Positions 25,051-34,972 of a DNA stretch of 64,000 bases are shown one piece after another. This DNA is from Chlamydomonas reinhardtii (lineage: Eukaryota > Chlorophyta > Chlorophyceae > Chlamydomonadales > Chlamydomonadaceae), in the NCBI RefSeq assembly GCF_000002595.2, contig NC_057010.1:1119809-1183808 (forward strand), given 5' to 3'. A program made the translations under genes and the position numbers. Every line of letters begins with the position of its first letter. Position 1 is the stretch's first letter. A model generated the notes under the pieces. The model was not told where the DNA came from and did no database searches. It saw only the letters and a program-made list of their open reading frames with translations.

Positions 25051-25081
<31 letters not shown>

Positions 25082-26410
25082 GCGCGTGTGCGTGTGTGCG
25101 CGTGTGTGCGTGTGTTGTGCGTGTTGGACAGCACCATGAAAGAAAACACGCAGAACTGTGTCTGTGATTGTGTGTGTGCTGGTACGGGTGGATTGGAAGT
25201 GGCCCAGATGCTGCGAGCGGCCGTCCCATTCGCGCACTCGCCATCTGCCCGCCCTGACCTCCTTGCTGGCACCCCTTGCAGGCTTAACGCGCTCAAGGTG
25301 TCGCCCACAGCCGAGTGGCTAGACGGCTTCTGCCAGGCCACCCAGACCCGCCTGGCCGCCTTCGGCCCCAGCCACCTACTGCAGGTGTGTCTCTTGTTGT
25401 ACGTGTGCGCGTGCGTGCGTAATTGTGCTTGTGCACTTTCATATCAAAGAGAAGTCGCTGTGACAGGACCTTCGCTGTTTCCAGCCGACACGCCGCCGAT
25501 ACCGCAACCTCAAACCGGCCCTGCCTCCCCTTGCCCTTCCCGTGTGGCAGGTCCTGAGCTGCCTGCACCTGTTCCGGCACCGGCCCTGCCAGACCTGGAT
25601 GGGCGCCTACATGGCGGCGGTCGAGGCGTCGCTGGGGCGCTTCACAGCCACGGAGCTGGCGCGTGTACTCATGCTGGTAAGGAGGCCAGGGGGAGAGGAA
25701 GACAAGGAAACGTTGTCAAAGGTCGGCTGCATCGGCCTGTGTGTGTGCCGCCCTCAACGCCTCACCGTCCGCCCTGTGCCTGATGGCTTTGCCTGGACCC
25801 CTCCCTCCACCGCTGCCGTCCCCAATGCAGTTGGACCACCTCAATCAGCGGCCCAGCGCCGCCTTCATGACCCGCTTCTACGACGTGTCGGTGCCGGGGC
25901 TGTCCGGCCTGGAGCCGCAGGAGCTGGTCAACTGCGCCTGGGCCGCTGTGTCCTGCAGTTCCGTGCACCCGAACGCATGGTGAGCCCGGCATTGGCCCGT
26001 AGTGGGGGTGGTGAGGGGGTGTGTGGCCAGTGGTGTGGATGGAGTGGGAGGGCGAACGTGGAGGGCGAAGCAGAAGTGCTGCAGTGGGTATAGGCAAGAC
26101 GGTCAGGGGTTGCTGGGGCGTAGGCATGAAGCGCAGAACTCCCTGCTAGAGAATTGCGCTACCTTGCACTGCGCGTGTGTCAGTCGCGCGCTGGCTCATC
26201 ACTCCTCCCTGTGTGCATGTGTGCTTGCGCGCTTGCCTTTCCTGCAGCTGGACTGACGCCCTGGTGGCGGCGGCGCGTCCGCGGCTGTCGGCCTTGAGCC
26301 AGCCTCAGCTGCGCGTGCTGGTGGCGGCGCTAGGGCACATGCAGCGCAGCACGCCCACCGCCGCGGCGGCTGACTTCCTGGCGTTTGCGCGCGAGTTCCT
26401 GGTTGTGTAG
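20052..26410 (+). CDS. Octotricopeptide-repeat (OPR) protein, probable organelle RNA-binding factor
   Basis: Exons 20052-21443, 21622-21802, 22116-22779, 23080-23274, 23656-24091, 24324-25003, 25282-25384, 25551-25676, 25831-25979 and 26248-26410 sum to 4089 bases, 1362 residues. The protein is a run of degenerate helical repeats of about 38 to 40 residues, each with a 'P..W' core: DDEWLSEF, PQPWGEAL, PAPWVRRQ, NMAWQSAF, PEPWLRDF, PAAWLTAW, SRAWQSAY, PAAWLDEL, NDEWWDSF, TAEWLDGF, CQTWMGAY and later ones. This is the OPR signature; known algal OPR proteins stabilise or activate single chloroplast or mitochondrial mRNAs. Ala/Ser linkers split the array, and a (ACC)n run at 23826-23870 codes a Thr/Asn tract. 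The N-terminus is uncertain: in-frame ATG at 19980 or a spliced exon near 19804 could supply a transit peptide. Confidence 0.78.
23276..23345. repeat. Short minisatellite in an OPR-gene intron
   Basis: About four copies of a 17-base unit like GGAGGTGTCGGTCAGGG in tandem, directly after the splice donor at 23275. Confidence 0.7.
25051..25126. repeat. (TG)n microsatellite in an OPR-gene intron
   Basis: Nearly pure TG repeats with CG interruptions, inside the intron 25004-25281. Confidence 0.9.
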
Positions 26411-26517
26411 CGGGGGGGGCGCACAAGCACGGATTGCTATCTAGGATCTCAGCATGGGGGCCAGTGAAGAGAGCGAAAGACGGCGGCATCAGCTGGGCAG
26501 GCTCGGCGGGAGTCAGC

Positions 26518-26522
26518 TGTAA
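26518..26522 (+). terminator. TGTAA polyadenylation signal of the OPR gene
   Basis: First TGTAA after the stop at 26410, giving a 3' untranslated region of about 120 bases. A second copy lies near 26914. Confidence 0.45.
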
Positions 26523-27616
26523 GATAATCGACGGCAACGAATGGGGTTCCTGTGACTGTACACTACTGCCTGACCGTTTGCCGGGCATGAAATGCTGAGT
26601 GCATGCTGGCGTGTCGGTTGACGGCCAGGCAACATATCGCACGACACGCCCGCTTGAGTTGTGTTCAAAGTATGCTTTCCTGGCTGGGGCTCCCTGGCCA
26701 TTCGTTGGGCTCCGAGCCGGCGTAGACGCGGATGTGGGGGGTCTGCACTTGTGCAACCCATGCGCGCTTATGCCTCGCGATTTCGTCAATAGTAGTTTGT
26801 TAGGAGCAGGGCCGGAGCGTATTCTTGATATCGACGGTGGTGGTTGCGAGGTGCTGCACATGCCTTACTAGGAAGAAGATGTTAGGGTCGGAGTTAAGGA
26901 GTCCTAGTGAGTGTAAGACGGAAGCGGTGAGGAAGAATGACGTGAGCGCTGCCGGTGCATTCATCACTTGCTGCTCTTTGGCGGGCCCGCCATGTTTTTG
27001 GCGTATGCTTCCATGCGTTCTCTCACCCGCCTTTTTATTGGTGTGGTACACCTTTTGCCCTCGTGATACTGTGTCAGGAGACTCTTTGAAAGGTACAGGC
27101 AGACGTCCATAGCACTGCCGGGTGACACGGCAATACCGTGTGCCACGGCTTTGGTCCCGGACGTCAATGCTGACAAGTGCAGAGACCTATTACATCATGG
27201 CACTTGGTAAAGCAGGATCTGGAGCGACGGGGCCCAGAGCTGCAAGGAACTTGGGGGGCCAGCCTGTCAAGGCCCCTGCCTGAGCGTGGACCGAGTCGGG
27301 ACCTTGGCGGCCTGAGGTGTGGAATGTGGCAAAGCCATCCGAAGTCACTGGTTTGACGAGGTTGAAGGCAAGTGCCCAGGATCTGTGGATGCAGGGGAGT
27401 GCGGTGCCCTTGGACGGCTTCTCGGTAGCGTGCATCGTTACATGTGCATGGCTGTGTTGGAGTAGGCAGCCGTCTTTGATAGCTTGCATGTAGCAGTGGG
27501 TGTGACGGGTGTTGGTTAGGTGGTGGGTCGCAGCGCATCCACAAGCCGATGTTGTTGTTGGTGGACTCAGGAAAAGCACAGTTCAAATGCACAGTTCGAA
27601 CATGCACGGTATCAGT

Positions 27617-27621
27617 TTACA
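27617..27621 (-). terminator. Candidate TGTAA polyadenylation signal of the KCS gene
   Basis: TTACA on the plus strand about 855 bases downstream of the KCS stop. The length is usual for algal 3' untranslated regions, but the choice is a guess. Confidence 0.3.
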
Positions 27622-28102
27622 GTCGATTGCTCAACCATCATGCTCAACAAGGCTATGAAGAGCTTGTTGTATTGTAAGCCTTTCTTGACCGTTATGCACA
27701 CACTATACATCCCCACCGTGTCTGCGCAATGATGGCAGCGACGGTTGTGCCAAACCAACGTCCTCAGCAAATTGTTGGATGTCCCCGCCCCAGCTCTCGC
27801 TCTCAATGCCATCGCCCCTCGACCGCACAATCGTTGTTTCCCTGGCTCTACCGCATCGTGGCGATGCTTGTCTGCAACGTCTTCATGCCCACGCCCACGC
27901 CCACGCCGATACATGTTCGCCCGACATGGGCCCAGCCATATCCAACCTCCATCAAAACTGCCACCTTGCCATGCCACTTCTCAAGGGCCCGCCACATCTG
28001 TGAACAGCCTCCCCAACGCCGCTCTTTTAGCCTTGCCGTCCGTGGCACTTGGCGGATGGTCGCACAAGCCAACATGGTACGAGCTCTGCCCGGTGCTGGC
28101 CA

Positions 28103-28168
28103 AAACACGCACACGCACACGCACACGCACACACACACACACACACATACACACACACACACACTCAC
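28103..28168. repeat. (CA)n microsatellite
   Basis: Simple CA repeat with a few CG and TA interruptions, in the region between the OPR and KCS genes. Confidence 0.9.
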
Positions 28169-28473
28169 TCTCTGTTGTCCTTGTGCTCTATGAACACACT
28201 GCACACCATGCGCTCGTGCCATGTACTATGCACAGCAACATGCCTGCTGCTTTCATTCGAGCTAGCAACATCGCCCCCAGCTTCTCAGCTTCCTTTACTC
28301 CCCCAGTACGCCCCAATTCATAAAACAACATGCGGGCCCGGGCCACCCCACGCCAGACCAGCCAGGCCCTTGCCGCATTGCTCCTCAACTTAGCCAGAAT
28401 CCTCCTGCTGAGCCGCCACCACGCACGCCGCCGCCACCGAGCTCACAGCACGCCACAAGCCTCTGCCGCTCAC

Positions 28474-31400
28474 TTAAACGGCGCCGGAGCCTGCGGCCGC
28501 AGCCGCCGCGGCCTCGCCGCCGCCACCCAGCAGCCGCTGCGCAGTGCCGCGCACGACGCCGCCCACCGACGCCATCAGGCCCTCCAGGCCTGGGCCCACG
28601 CCGCCGGCTTGCAGCGCGCTGGGGTGGGTCAGCGGCACCACGAACCGCACCAGCAGCGCCAGCAGCAGCGCCAGCAGCGCCAGGCTGAGCAGGCGCAAGC
28701 CGAAGTGCAGCGCACCGTGTTGCACGTTGGGCAGCCGCGTGCGGTCGCCGGCCTCGGCGCGCATGCGCCAGGCGTCGTGCACATCCTCGATGTCGTGCAG
28801 CGCCTGTGTGTGTTGGCGCGAGAGGTAGGGAGAAGCGAGAGGCGGAGGTTCAGAAGTGTTTAAAGTGCGGCTGCGGGTGTCGAGGGTCCGAGAGGGCTTG
28901 CGGAGGTAGCTGGCAAGGTGCCCGGAGTCCGCATCGTGTGGAGGTCACAGGGTGCGGGAGAGCAGTGACTTGGCTCCTCGATCCTGGCCTTCTCACCTTC
29001 CACACATTGACGCCGACCTTGATGCCGCTGCCCACGCCGATCTGCAGCACCTTATCGCCCTTGCGCACGCCGCGCAGGCTCTCCACCGCAGCCAGTGTGT
29101 ACCAGGTCGTGCTGCGGGGGAGGGGGGTGCGGGTGCGGTCGCGTTATTTGTAGAAACGACTAGGAAGGCGCGCGGCACACGCGCACAAGGCGGTACTGGC
29201 ACACTAAACGGTCCAAACGTACTGTGTACGTTCACAGCTGCAGACGCTCGGACACGTCACAGTGACTACGCGAAAGTCTTGGCCCTTCCATGCTGCACTC
29301 AGCACTCTTGCACTGGCCAAGCATGCGCAATCACAACGAACGCAGCCCCCCCTCCTGCCGTACATCACCACTCGCACTGACGGGGGCCTCACCTGCTCGA
29401 CACGTTGCCGTAGTAGCGCAGCACTGTGCGGCTGGGCCAGAGGTGCGACTCCGTGATCTTGAGGTTCTTGCCGATGCCGTCAAGCACCTTGGCGCCACCT
29501 GCGTGCGTTGAAAAGGGTGGATAGAAACGGAGGAGGCCAGTCAGGGCAGCGAACAGCGCAGTGAGGACGACGGTGGGCCACATGCACACGCACATGCACA
29601 CATACACACACGCACACATACACACACACGCACACTTCAGCGCAGCGCCTATCCGTCTAATTGCTAAAAGCAACCGCGCACGCGCGAACACGCACCGGCA
29701 TGGATGAGGAAGTGGTTGATGCAGTCGCCGAAGCAGGGCGAGTATGGCGCGACGTCCTTGCGCCCCAGCAGCCGCCGCTGCGCCTCCGTCCACAGCCACT
29801 GCCCAATCTGGCCCCACGTCAGCACGTACCGCCCCACGCGCATCATGGCGTACGTCAGCCCCTTGCTTGCCTCCTTCACCACGTCCAGGCCCAGGTAGAT
29901 GCCGTTCAGGCCCTCAGCGTCCGGGCCGTACCAGATGCACCTGTGCACGGTACAGCACGTACGGTGACCGCCGGGCGGCGTAGGGTGAATGGGGGAGGGT
30001 AAGCGTGTTTCCTGGGTGGTGGGCGGTGGTGGGAACATCGGAACGCGTGCGCGTGGCGTGCCCGTGGCAACCGCACATGCTTCGGGTGGTGGGGTCGCTC
30101 ACCGCCCAGCACAATCGCTAGGAACACCCCACGCCGAATCACAAGACAACAACACACCCGCCGGCAGCGAAACCTGGTGGCACCTTGCACCTTCCCGCAC
30201 ACGCGCCCCGGCTCCCCCACACGCCCGGGCTCCCCCGCTCACTTGTAAGCCTCGTTGGAGGCCCCGCAGTGCACGCGCACCCGGTGCTGCAGCGCGTACT
30301 TGGCGCGCGGGATGAGCGCCCGCTTGTTGGTGAGCAGCACTGCGGCTCCGCCCATGCGGAACAGCACGTTGGTCACCAGGCGGTGCTTGTCGCGGCCCTT
30401 GTAGAAGGCGGGCGTGGTGGTCTCGTTGGTCACAAACAGCGCGTTGGAGTTGGGATGCGCCTGTGTCGTGAGATAGCGTTGGCGGCGGCGGGTCATGGGT
30501 AGGTGCGGGGGGGGGGGGAGGCAGGCGCGTTGTCAGCTGCAGGAAGCAGCCCGGTGCCCGGGCACGCGAGCGCCTCCGTCTCGCTCTAAGCACCTACCCA
30601 AACCTAAAACCGCACCAAAGCGAACACGTCCCCTACACGCTGCTACGCTCGCAAACAACATACAACGCACGCACGCACATAAACACACACACACACAGAC
30701 ACACACACGCACACTCACCTTGAGCAGGTCTGCCACCATGTTGATGCCCACGACGCCGTTGGCGCAGCCCATGCCGCCCAGGTGGTAGGCCTGGACGTCC
30801 TTGCGCATGCCGAAGGCGTTGACCACCATGGAAGCCATGGAGGGGGTGGGGCAGTAGACGGAGCAGGTGGTGACCAGAATGTCGATGTCCTTGGGACGCA
30901 GGCCAGTCTGTAAACGGAGGGTGGGGAGTGGCGGGAGCGTTGCGGGAACGTTGAGGTAAAGCGGGGTGTTTAGAGGAGTTGCGGGCACGTAGGCGCATCT
31001 GCCAAGAAAGTTCCATTGTAACGGTATCCAGTTACCAACGCCGACCCACGCCGCCGTCTATCTGCCTCGCGTCCCGCAAGCCCAACCGCCCCCGTCCTGC
31101 AACCGAATGTCCCACATTCCTCCACCGCCGCCGCCACCGCACGCACCTTTTTGAACAGGCCCTCCACGGCGCCGCACACCGCCATGCGGCACTCCGCCGC
31201 CGCACTGTCCATGTCTGTTCACAGGTACAGACAGTCCAGGCGTTTGGTTCAGTGATTCCCTCCTTCCTCCAATCGTCACAGCACGGTAACAGGACTGCTC
31301 GCAGGCTGCTCAGCTGCTCAGCTGATAAGCACGAGGCCTCACCGGTTTTCGGGTTGTTGCCGCAGAACTTGGGGTGCACGGACTTGGGCAGGTAGGTGGC

Positions 31401-32574
31401 GTTGTCGGACAGGCCCGACTTCTGCCACACGCGGTACTGGAAGTCAATGATGTCTTGGGCCTCGGCGTCGGCCTTGGCCTGGTCCTCCTCGCTCAGGGTG
31501 TCCTTGGTGAAGATCTGTGCATGTGGAGGCGTGTGTGGGTGTGTTGCATGTGTTGATTGGGTGGGGGTGCAGGCGGTGGTGTGCGGCGGCGTGCGCAGGC
31601 GTGCGTGGGCGATGGGCGAGTCAGCACACTAGTGCGGAGCCACAGGCACGTTCACGTCCGCGTCAGGAGTTCCAAGCACAAGTACGCTGTAGCGCGTGCA
31701 ATATGGCCGTGCCGAGTCCATGCGCGTGTGGCATTCCCGCAAGCGGCATTCCCGCAACTCAAAACTGGCCCGGCGCGCAGTCTGCTAGCTCTGGCCCACG
31801 CGACCCGCTGCCTTCCCGCCCCACACCACCACCACCCCTCAGGGGCCAGGCCACCCCGCCGACCCCCGCCACGCCACGCTCGGCACACGCCACTGCCACT
31901 CACGCTGCCCTCATGCTTGCGGCGCTCGTTCCACGCCACGTCCACGTCCACCATGGACACCACCAGCTCCTCGGGCGGCTTGTACACGTACAGGTCTGCA
32001 GGTGGGGGCGAGAAAGCAGCAGGGTGAGAGCGCCGGTGAGAGCGCGGATAAGAGAGGGGGTGAGAGCGTTGCAGGGGGCGGCGAGGACGTGTGGGTGGTG
32101 TGGCGTGTGGGGCCGCTGGGGCGGCTGAGGCACGCAAGGCAGCAGTCAGGGCCAGCGGATAGCTAGAGGCCCAGGTGCTGGTGCGGCAGGTCGCAAAAGC
32201 GCCGCCGGCGGCGGGCAGGTTCGGCGGCTGCGGGGCTGTCGCTCGCAGCCGGGAAGCGGCAACGGGCGGCTGTCCAAGGGCCGTGCGGCGACCAAGGGCC
32301 GCGACTAGGACCCGAAACCGTGCTGCTGCGTGCTGCTGCTCTCTATCGCTACAGCTACAGCTACAGCTGCTGCTGCTGCTGCTGCTGCTGCTCCAGCCGC
32401 TGCTACTGCGGCAATGGCGGCGTGCGTGCTCAGCCAGGGGGGGCGCCGCGAGCGCCTGTCAAGAGTGTGCAGCGCTGCCGGCTGTGCGCGCGGTGTCCGG
32501 CCCCCGACACACGCACAACGTTGCCGCGAGCGTCCTGGCCACCCACCAACGAGGTACACGGGGTTGGTTGGCAT
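28474..32574 (-). CDS. KCS: 3-ketoacyl-CoA synthase (very-long-chain fatty acid elongase)
   Basis: Exons 32547-32574, 31904-31995, 31343-31514, 31147-31214, 30719-30907, 30243-30460, 29696-29940, 29393-29498, 28997-29111 and 28474-28803 join in phase to 520 residues. The 28-base first exon codes MPTNPVYLV and joins 'DLYVYKPPEEL', rebuilding the family's VYLVDF-YKPPEE start. The enzyme condenses malonyl-CoA with long acyl-CoA in the endoplasmic reticulum. Cys168 (GGMGCANG), His336 (HFLIHAGG) and Asn369 (YYGNVSSS) match the catalytic triad of Arabidopsis FAE1 (C223, H391, N424) with the same spacings of 168 and 33. Unlike plant enzymes, I see no N-terminal membrane helices; a strong hydrophobic stretch lies near the C-terminus (LRLLSLALLALLLALLVRFV). 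Introns hold CA repeats and a CTG run. Confidence 0.9.
29582..29638. repeat. (CA)n microsatellite in a KCS intron
   Basis: CA repeat with TA and CG interruptions in the intron between the exons at 29393-29498 and 29696-29940. Confidence 0.85.
30669..30716. repeat. (CA)n microsatellite in a KCS intron
   Basis: CA repeat just inside the splice donor of the exon 30719-30907. Confidence 0.85.
32350..32392. repeat. (CTG)n run in KCS intron 1
   Basis: A short ACAGCT run followed by about nine CTG units, within the 551-base first intron. It makes a misleading poly-Ala reading frame on the gene strand, which is spliced out in my model. Confidence 0.85.
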
Positions 32575-32763
32575 TCTTGGTGACCTGAGCGAACTTGTAG
32601 CAGGTGCAGAAGGGGAGAGCGGCTCTTGCGGGTCGCGGGAGATACAAGCTTGACGGCCGGGCCTCAGCTGGTGCTGCTGGTTGCAAAGCTTGATGGCGCG
32701 CCCAAGTAGAGTAGGGTTGCTTTGTTGAGCTGTGTGTCTGGCAGAAATGTGCACTATTGCGAG

Positions 32764-32772
32764 CTTTATATA
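32764..32772 (-). promoter_or_regulatory. TATA box of the KCS gene
   Basis: TATATAAAG on the gene strand, 190 bases upstream of the ATG at 32574. It supports the short first exon, because transcription would start near 32735 and the first ATG met is 32574. Confidence 0.6.
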
Positions 32773-33299
32773 CAGCGCAGGCCAGCCATCGAGCTCCGCG
32801 GCGCCGTCTCCCAAGGTGAGCCCGTGCAGCCCCGCGGGTCCTCGACTCCTCGCCAACCTCGATCTCGATCGCAACTCGACCAACCTCGGTAAAACCACGA
32901 AGGTGGCCCGTTCTTGTGTTCGATTCAAGCTTGAGCTCGTCAGGACTTCTCGCGACGCGAACTCAAAGTCGAACCCTACTTTCGCCCGCCGCAACAAGGC
33001 CCTAACCCACACCGCTCCCTCTCTTCCTCAAGAGCCGAAACCCGCTGACTTCAACACGTGCCATTCCCAATGACGCAATAAAATACGGCGCAAACGCGGG
33101 CCGCACACGCACACAGTATGGCTGACGCCGCTTGGAGCCTTATTGCACCCGACCTGAATGCAGTTCCCCGCGCAGTGGCCTAAATGCTCAGAAACCCCAC
33201 AGGCGCCAGCGCTCCCGCCCTCCTGCGCCTCGCCGCCCCACCTGTGACGGTCGCCTATGCCCCCTCCAATGTCACCAGTCTCCGCGTTGTCATAACTGC
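32773..33299. other. Intergenic region upstream of KCS
   Basis: About 530 bases holding the KCS promoter and the 3' untranslated region of the lumenal SnoaL-like gene. No gene and no clear TGTAA on the minus strand were seen. Confidence 0.5.
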
Positions 33300-34603
33300 T
33301 CAAGCCGTGCGGGCCGCGGGGCCAGGCGGTGCTGGCGACGACCCGCCCTCGAGCTCCGCCGCCCCAGGCCCGCCCGCCGCCGCCGGCACCAGCGCCGCCA
33401 GCAGCTGTGTGTCCGTCTGCTCCTTGAACTTCAGCACCTGCTCCGTGTGTTGGTGATTGTAGTGTTAGCGGCAGCAAGCGCGCAAGAGGTCCTACGTCTG
33501 AGCATGCCACCCTGACAGTAGATTGAACCAGGGCCTGTGGTGCCTGGGCAGCCCTTCCATGACCAACGGCTGACGCAGAGGGGCGAAGGAGCGATTGCCA
33601 GGCCAGTTCTCGAATTTCACCCCCACCGCCTGGTTACGTTTGGGCTGGTACCTACAACCCCCCCGCAATACCCCTGGCGCCCACCTGGAAGTTAGGCCCG
33701 ATGGTGTAGCTGTGCAGGACAACGGTCTTGAAGGGCGCTTTGGTGCGGCGGCTGGCGCCTGCCAGCTCCACCACCACCGTCGCCTCGTCGCCGTCGTTGT
33801 CCACGAAGATGGCCAACGGCTGTGGGTCGGCATTGGGGTTCGCGGCATTAGCACGTGCAATGGGTGCGTGCGTTCCACACAACTTGATGTTGAGGCGGTG
33901 AGGCAGCCCGACCCACATCATCAACCCTGGGTCCCCATGTACATTATGGCGTACGGAACCCTACACGCACTTCGGATAAGCAGGCTTCCCTGGCAGCGTT
34001 ATGCACAGTTCACCTTGTAGCTCTGGATGTCGAGATCAGCGTTCAGCGTTGCAAAGTACTGCGCGGCGCCCTCCTTGCCCTTGAGCTTCAGTGGCACGCC
34101 TGCGTAGCTGCTCTGCCATTTGAGGCCCGCGCCGCCCTGGGTGGCTAGCCATGCGTCATACTGCTTGGCCGCCCACAGCTTGTACTGCGCCTCCAACTTG
34201 GCCTTCAGAGCGGCGGGTTCGTTGACCACTGCCGGAGGGCGAGGGATATGCCACCGGTCGCAAATGAGCTTTGCGCCCAGCCCGCTTTTAAGCTGCGCGC
34301 CCGGACCAGCGACACATGCTTTCTGCATACGCACACACCTGAATCCTCCGCGAGGGCGGGCGAGCCCAACCATGTGGTTGCCCCGAGGATGCCCCCTAAC
34401 GCCAGAACTGAGCGCCGTGCGAGGAAACCGTTGGTCGCGTTTGCTCCTACATCTTCACGCGCTGCTGATTCCATGTCCGCCAGCGGCTGCGGGTTGCGAG
34501 CCGAGCTACACGCGCGTATGACACGGCATGCCAAGCGCTTTGCACCGAAGCACTGCGCACGCGCGCTGCCCAAATGCGCAGTGCTATGCGCTCCACAAAT
34601 CAT
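33300..34603 (-). CDS. SnoaL/NTF2-like protein with a Tat-type thylakoid-lumen signal
   Basis: Exons 34339-34603, 34014-34228, 33685-33819 and 33300-33437 join in phase to 250 residues. The N-terminus is bipartite: a basic chloroplast transit segment, then a twin-arginine signal (ARRSVLALGG), a hydrophobic stretch and an ALA cleavage site (GSPALAEDS, about residue 86). This predicts Tat export to the thylakoid lumen. The mature part has the SnoaL-like fold order: helices (KLEAQYKLWAAKQYDAWL), a 'G.. G..GAAQYFATL' segment, then strands (ATVVVELAG, KTVVLHSYTIG, VLKFKEQTD). SnoaL-like proteins are small alpha+beta cones used as ligand pockets or scaffolds; no catalytic role can be assigned. It ends in a Pro/Ala/Gly-rich tail. 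The start was chosen as the first ATG that gives a transit peptide. The last splice acceptor could shift by one codon. Confidence 0.78.
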
Positions 34604-34972
34604 TGCTAATATCAGGGGCGGTAGCAGCAGCGGATGCACACACAGCTATTGTTTCTCTGGTGTCGGCGAGCAACAACCGCTGTGTGAGCAGCTGCCTAGC
34701 CCCAATAAAATGCTAATAGTATAAATTGAATAGTGTTAAAGCAACTGGTCAAACCCTGTGCGCGCCCGTGGCTCGACGCGTTTATACGCGATGCACGAAG
34801 CGATGATGGGTATGCCCGCCTCTGGCCGGCCGAGGGGTGTCCTGAAACTAAGGAAACCTAAGTTGCAATTCGGAGAGCAACTAGCGCTGGTTAGATGCTC
34901 GTCTCTTCAGTCTGAACATGACGTGCCGCTATTGGCGCGGCGAATTCGTCCACAAGTTGTAGGACATACGTA
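34604..34972. promoter_or_regulatory. Divergent promoter region of the lumenal SnoaL-like and PIG-V genes
   Basis: 369 bases between two start codons on opposite strands. It is the only space for both promoters. I see no clear TATA box; an AT-rich patch lies at 34706-34740. Confidence 0.45.

Larger units (their letters stand above)
26411..28473. other. Convergent intergenic region between OPR and KCS genes
   Basis: No gene seen. It holds the 3' ends of both neighbours: TGTAA at 26518-26522 on the plus strand for the OPR gene, and TTACA at 27617-27621, a TGTAA on the minus strand, for the KCS gene. A (CA)n run covers 28103-28168. The open frames here are repeat-driven or lack motifs. Confidence 0.5.

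Noticed and set aside
27848-28222. Cys/Val-rich frame on the minus strand
   Set aside because: Its core is the translated (CA)n repeat.
32305-32480. Poly-Ala hydrophobic frame that could be an N-terminal membrane helix of KCS
   Set aside because: It is produced by a CTG repeat, ends in a stop, and lies in an intron once the MPTNPVYLV exon is joined to the VYKPPEE exon.
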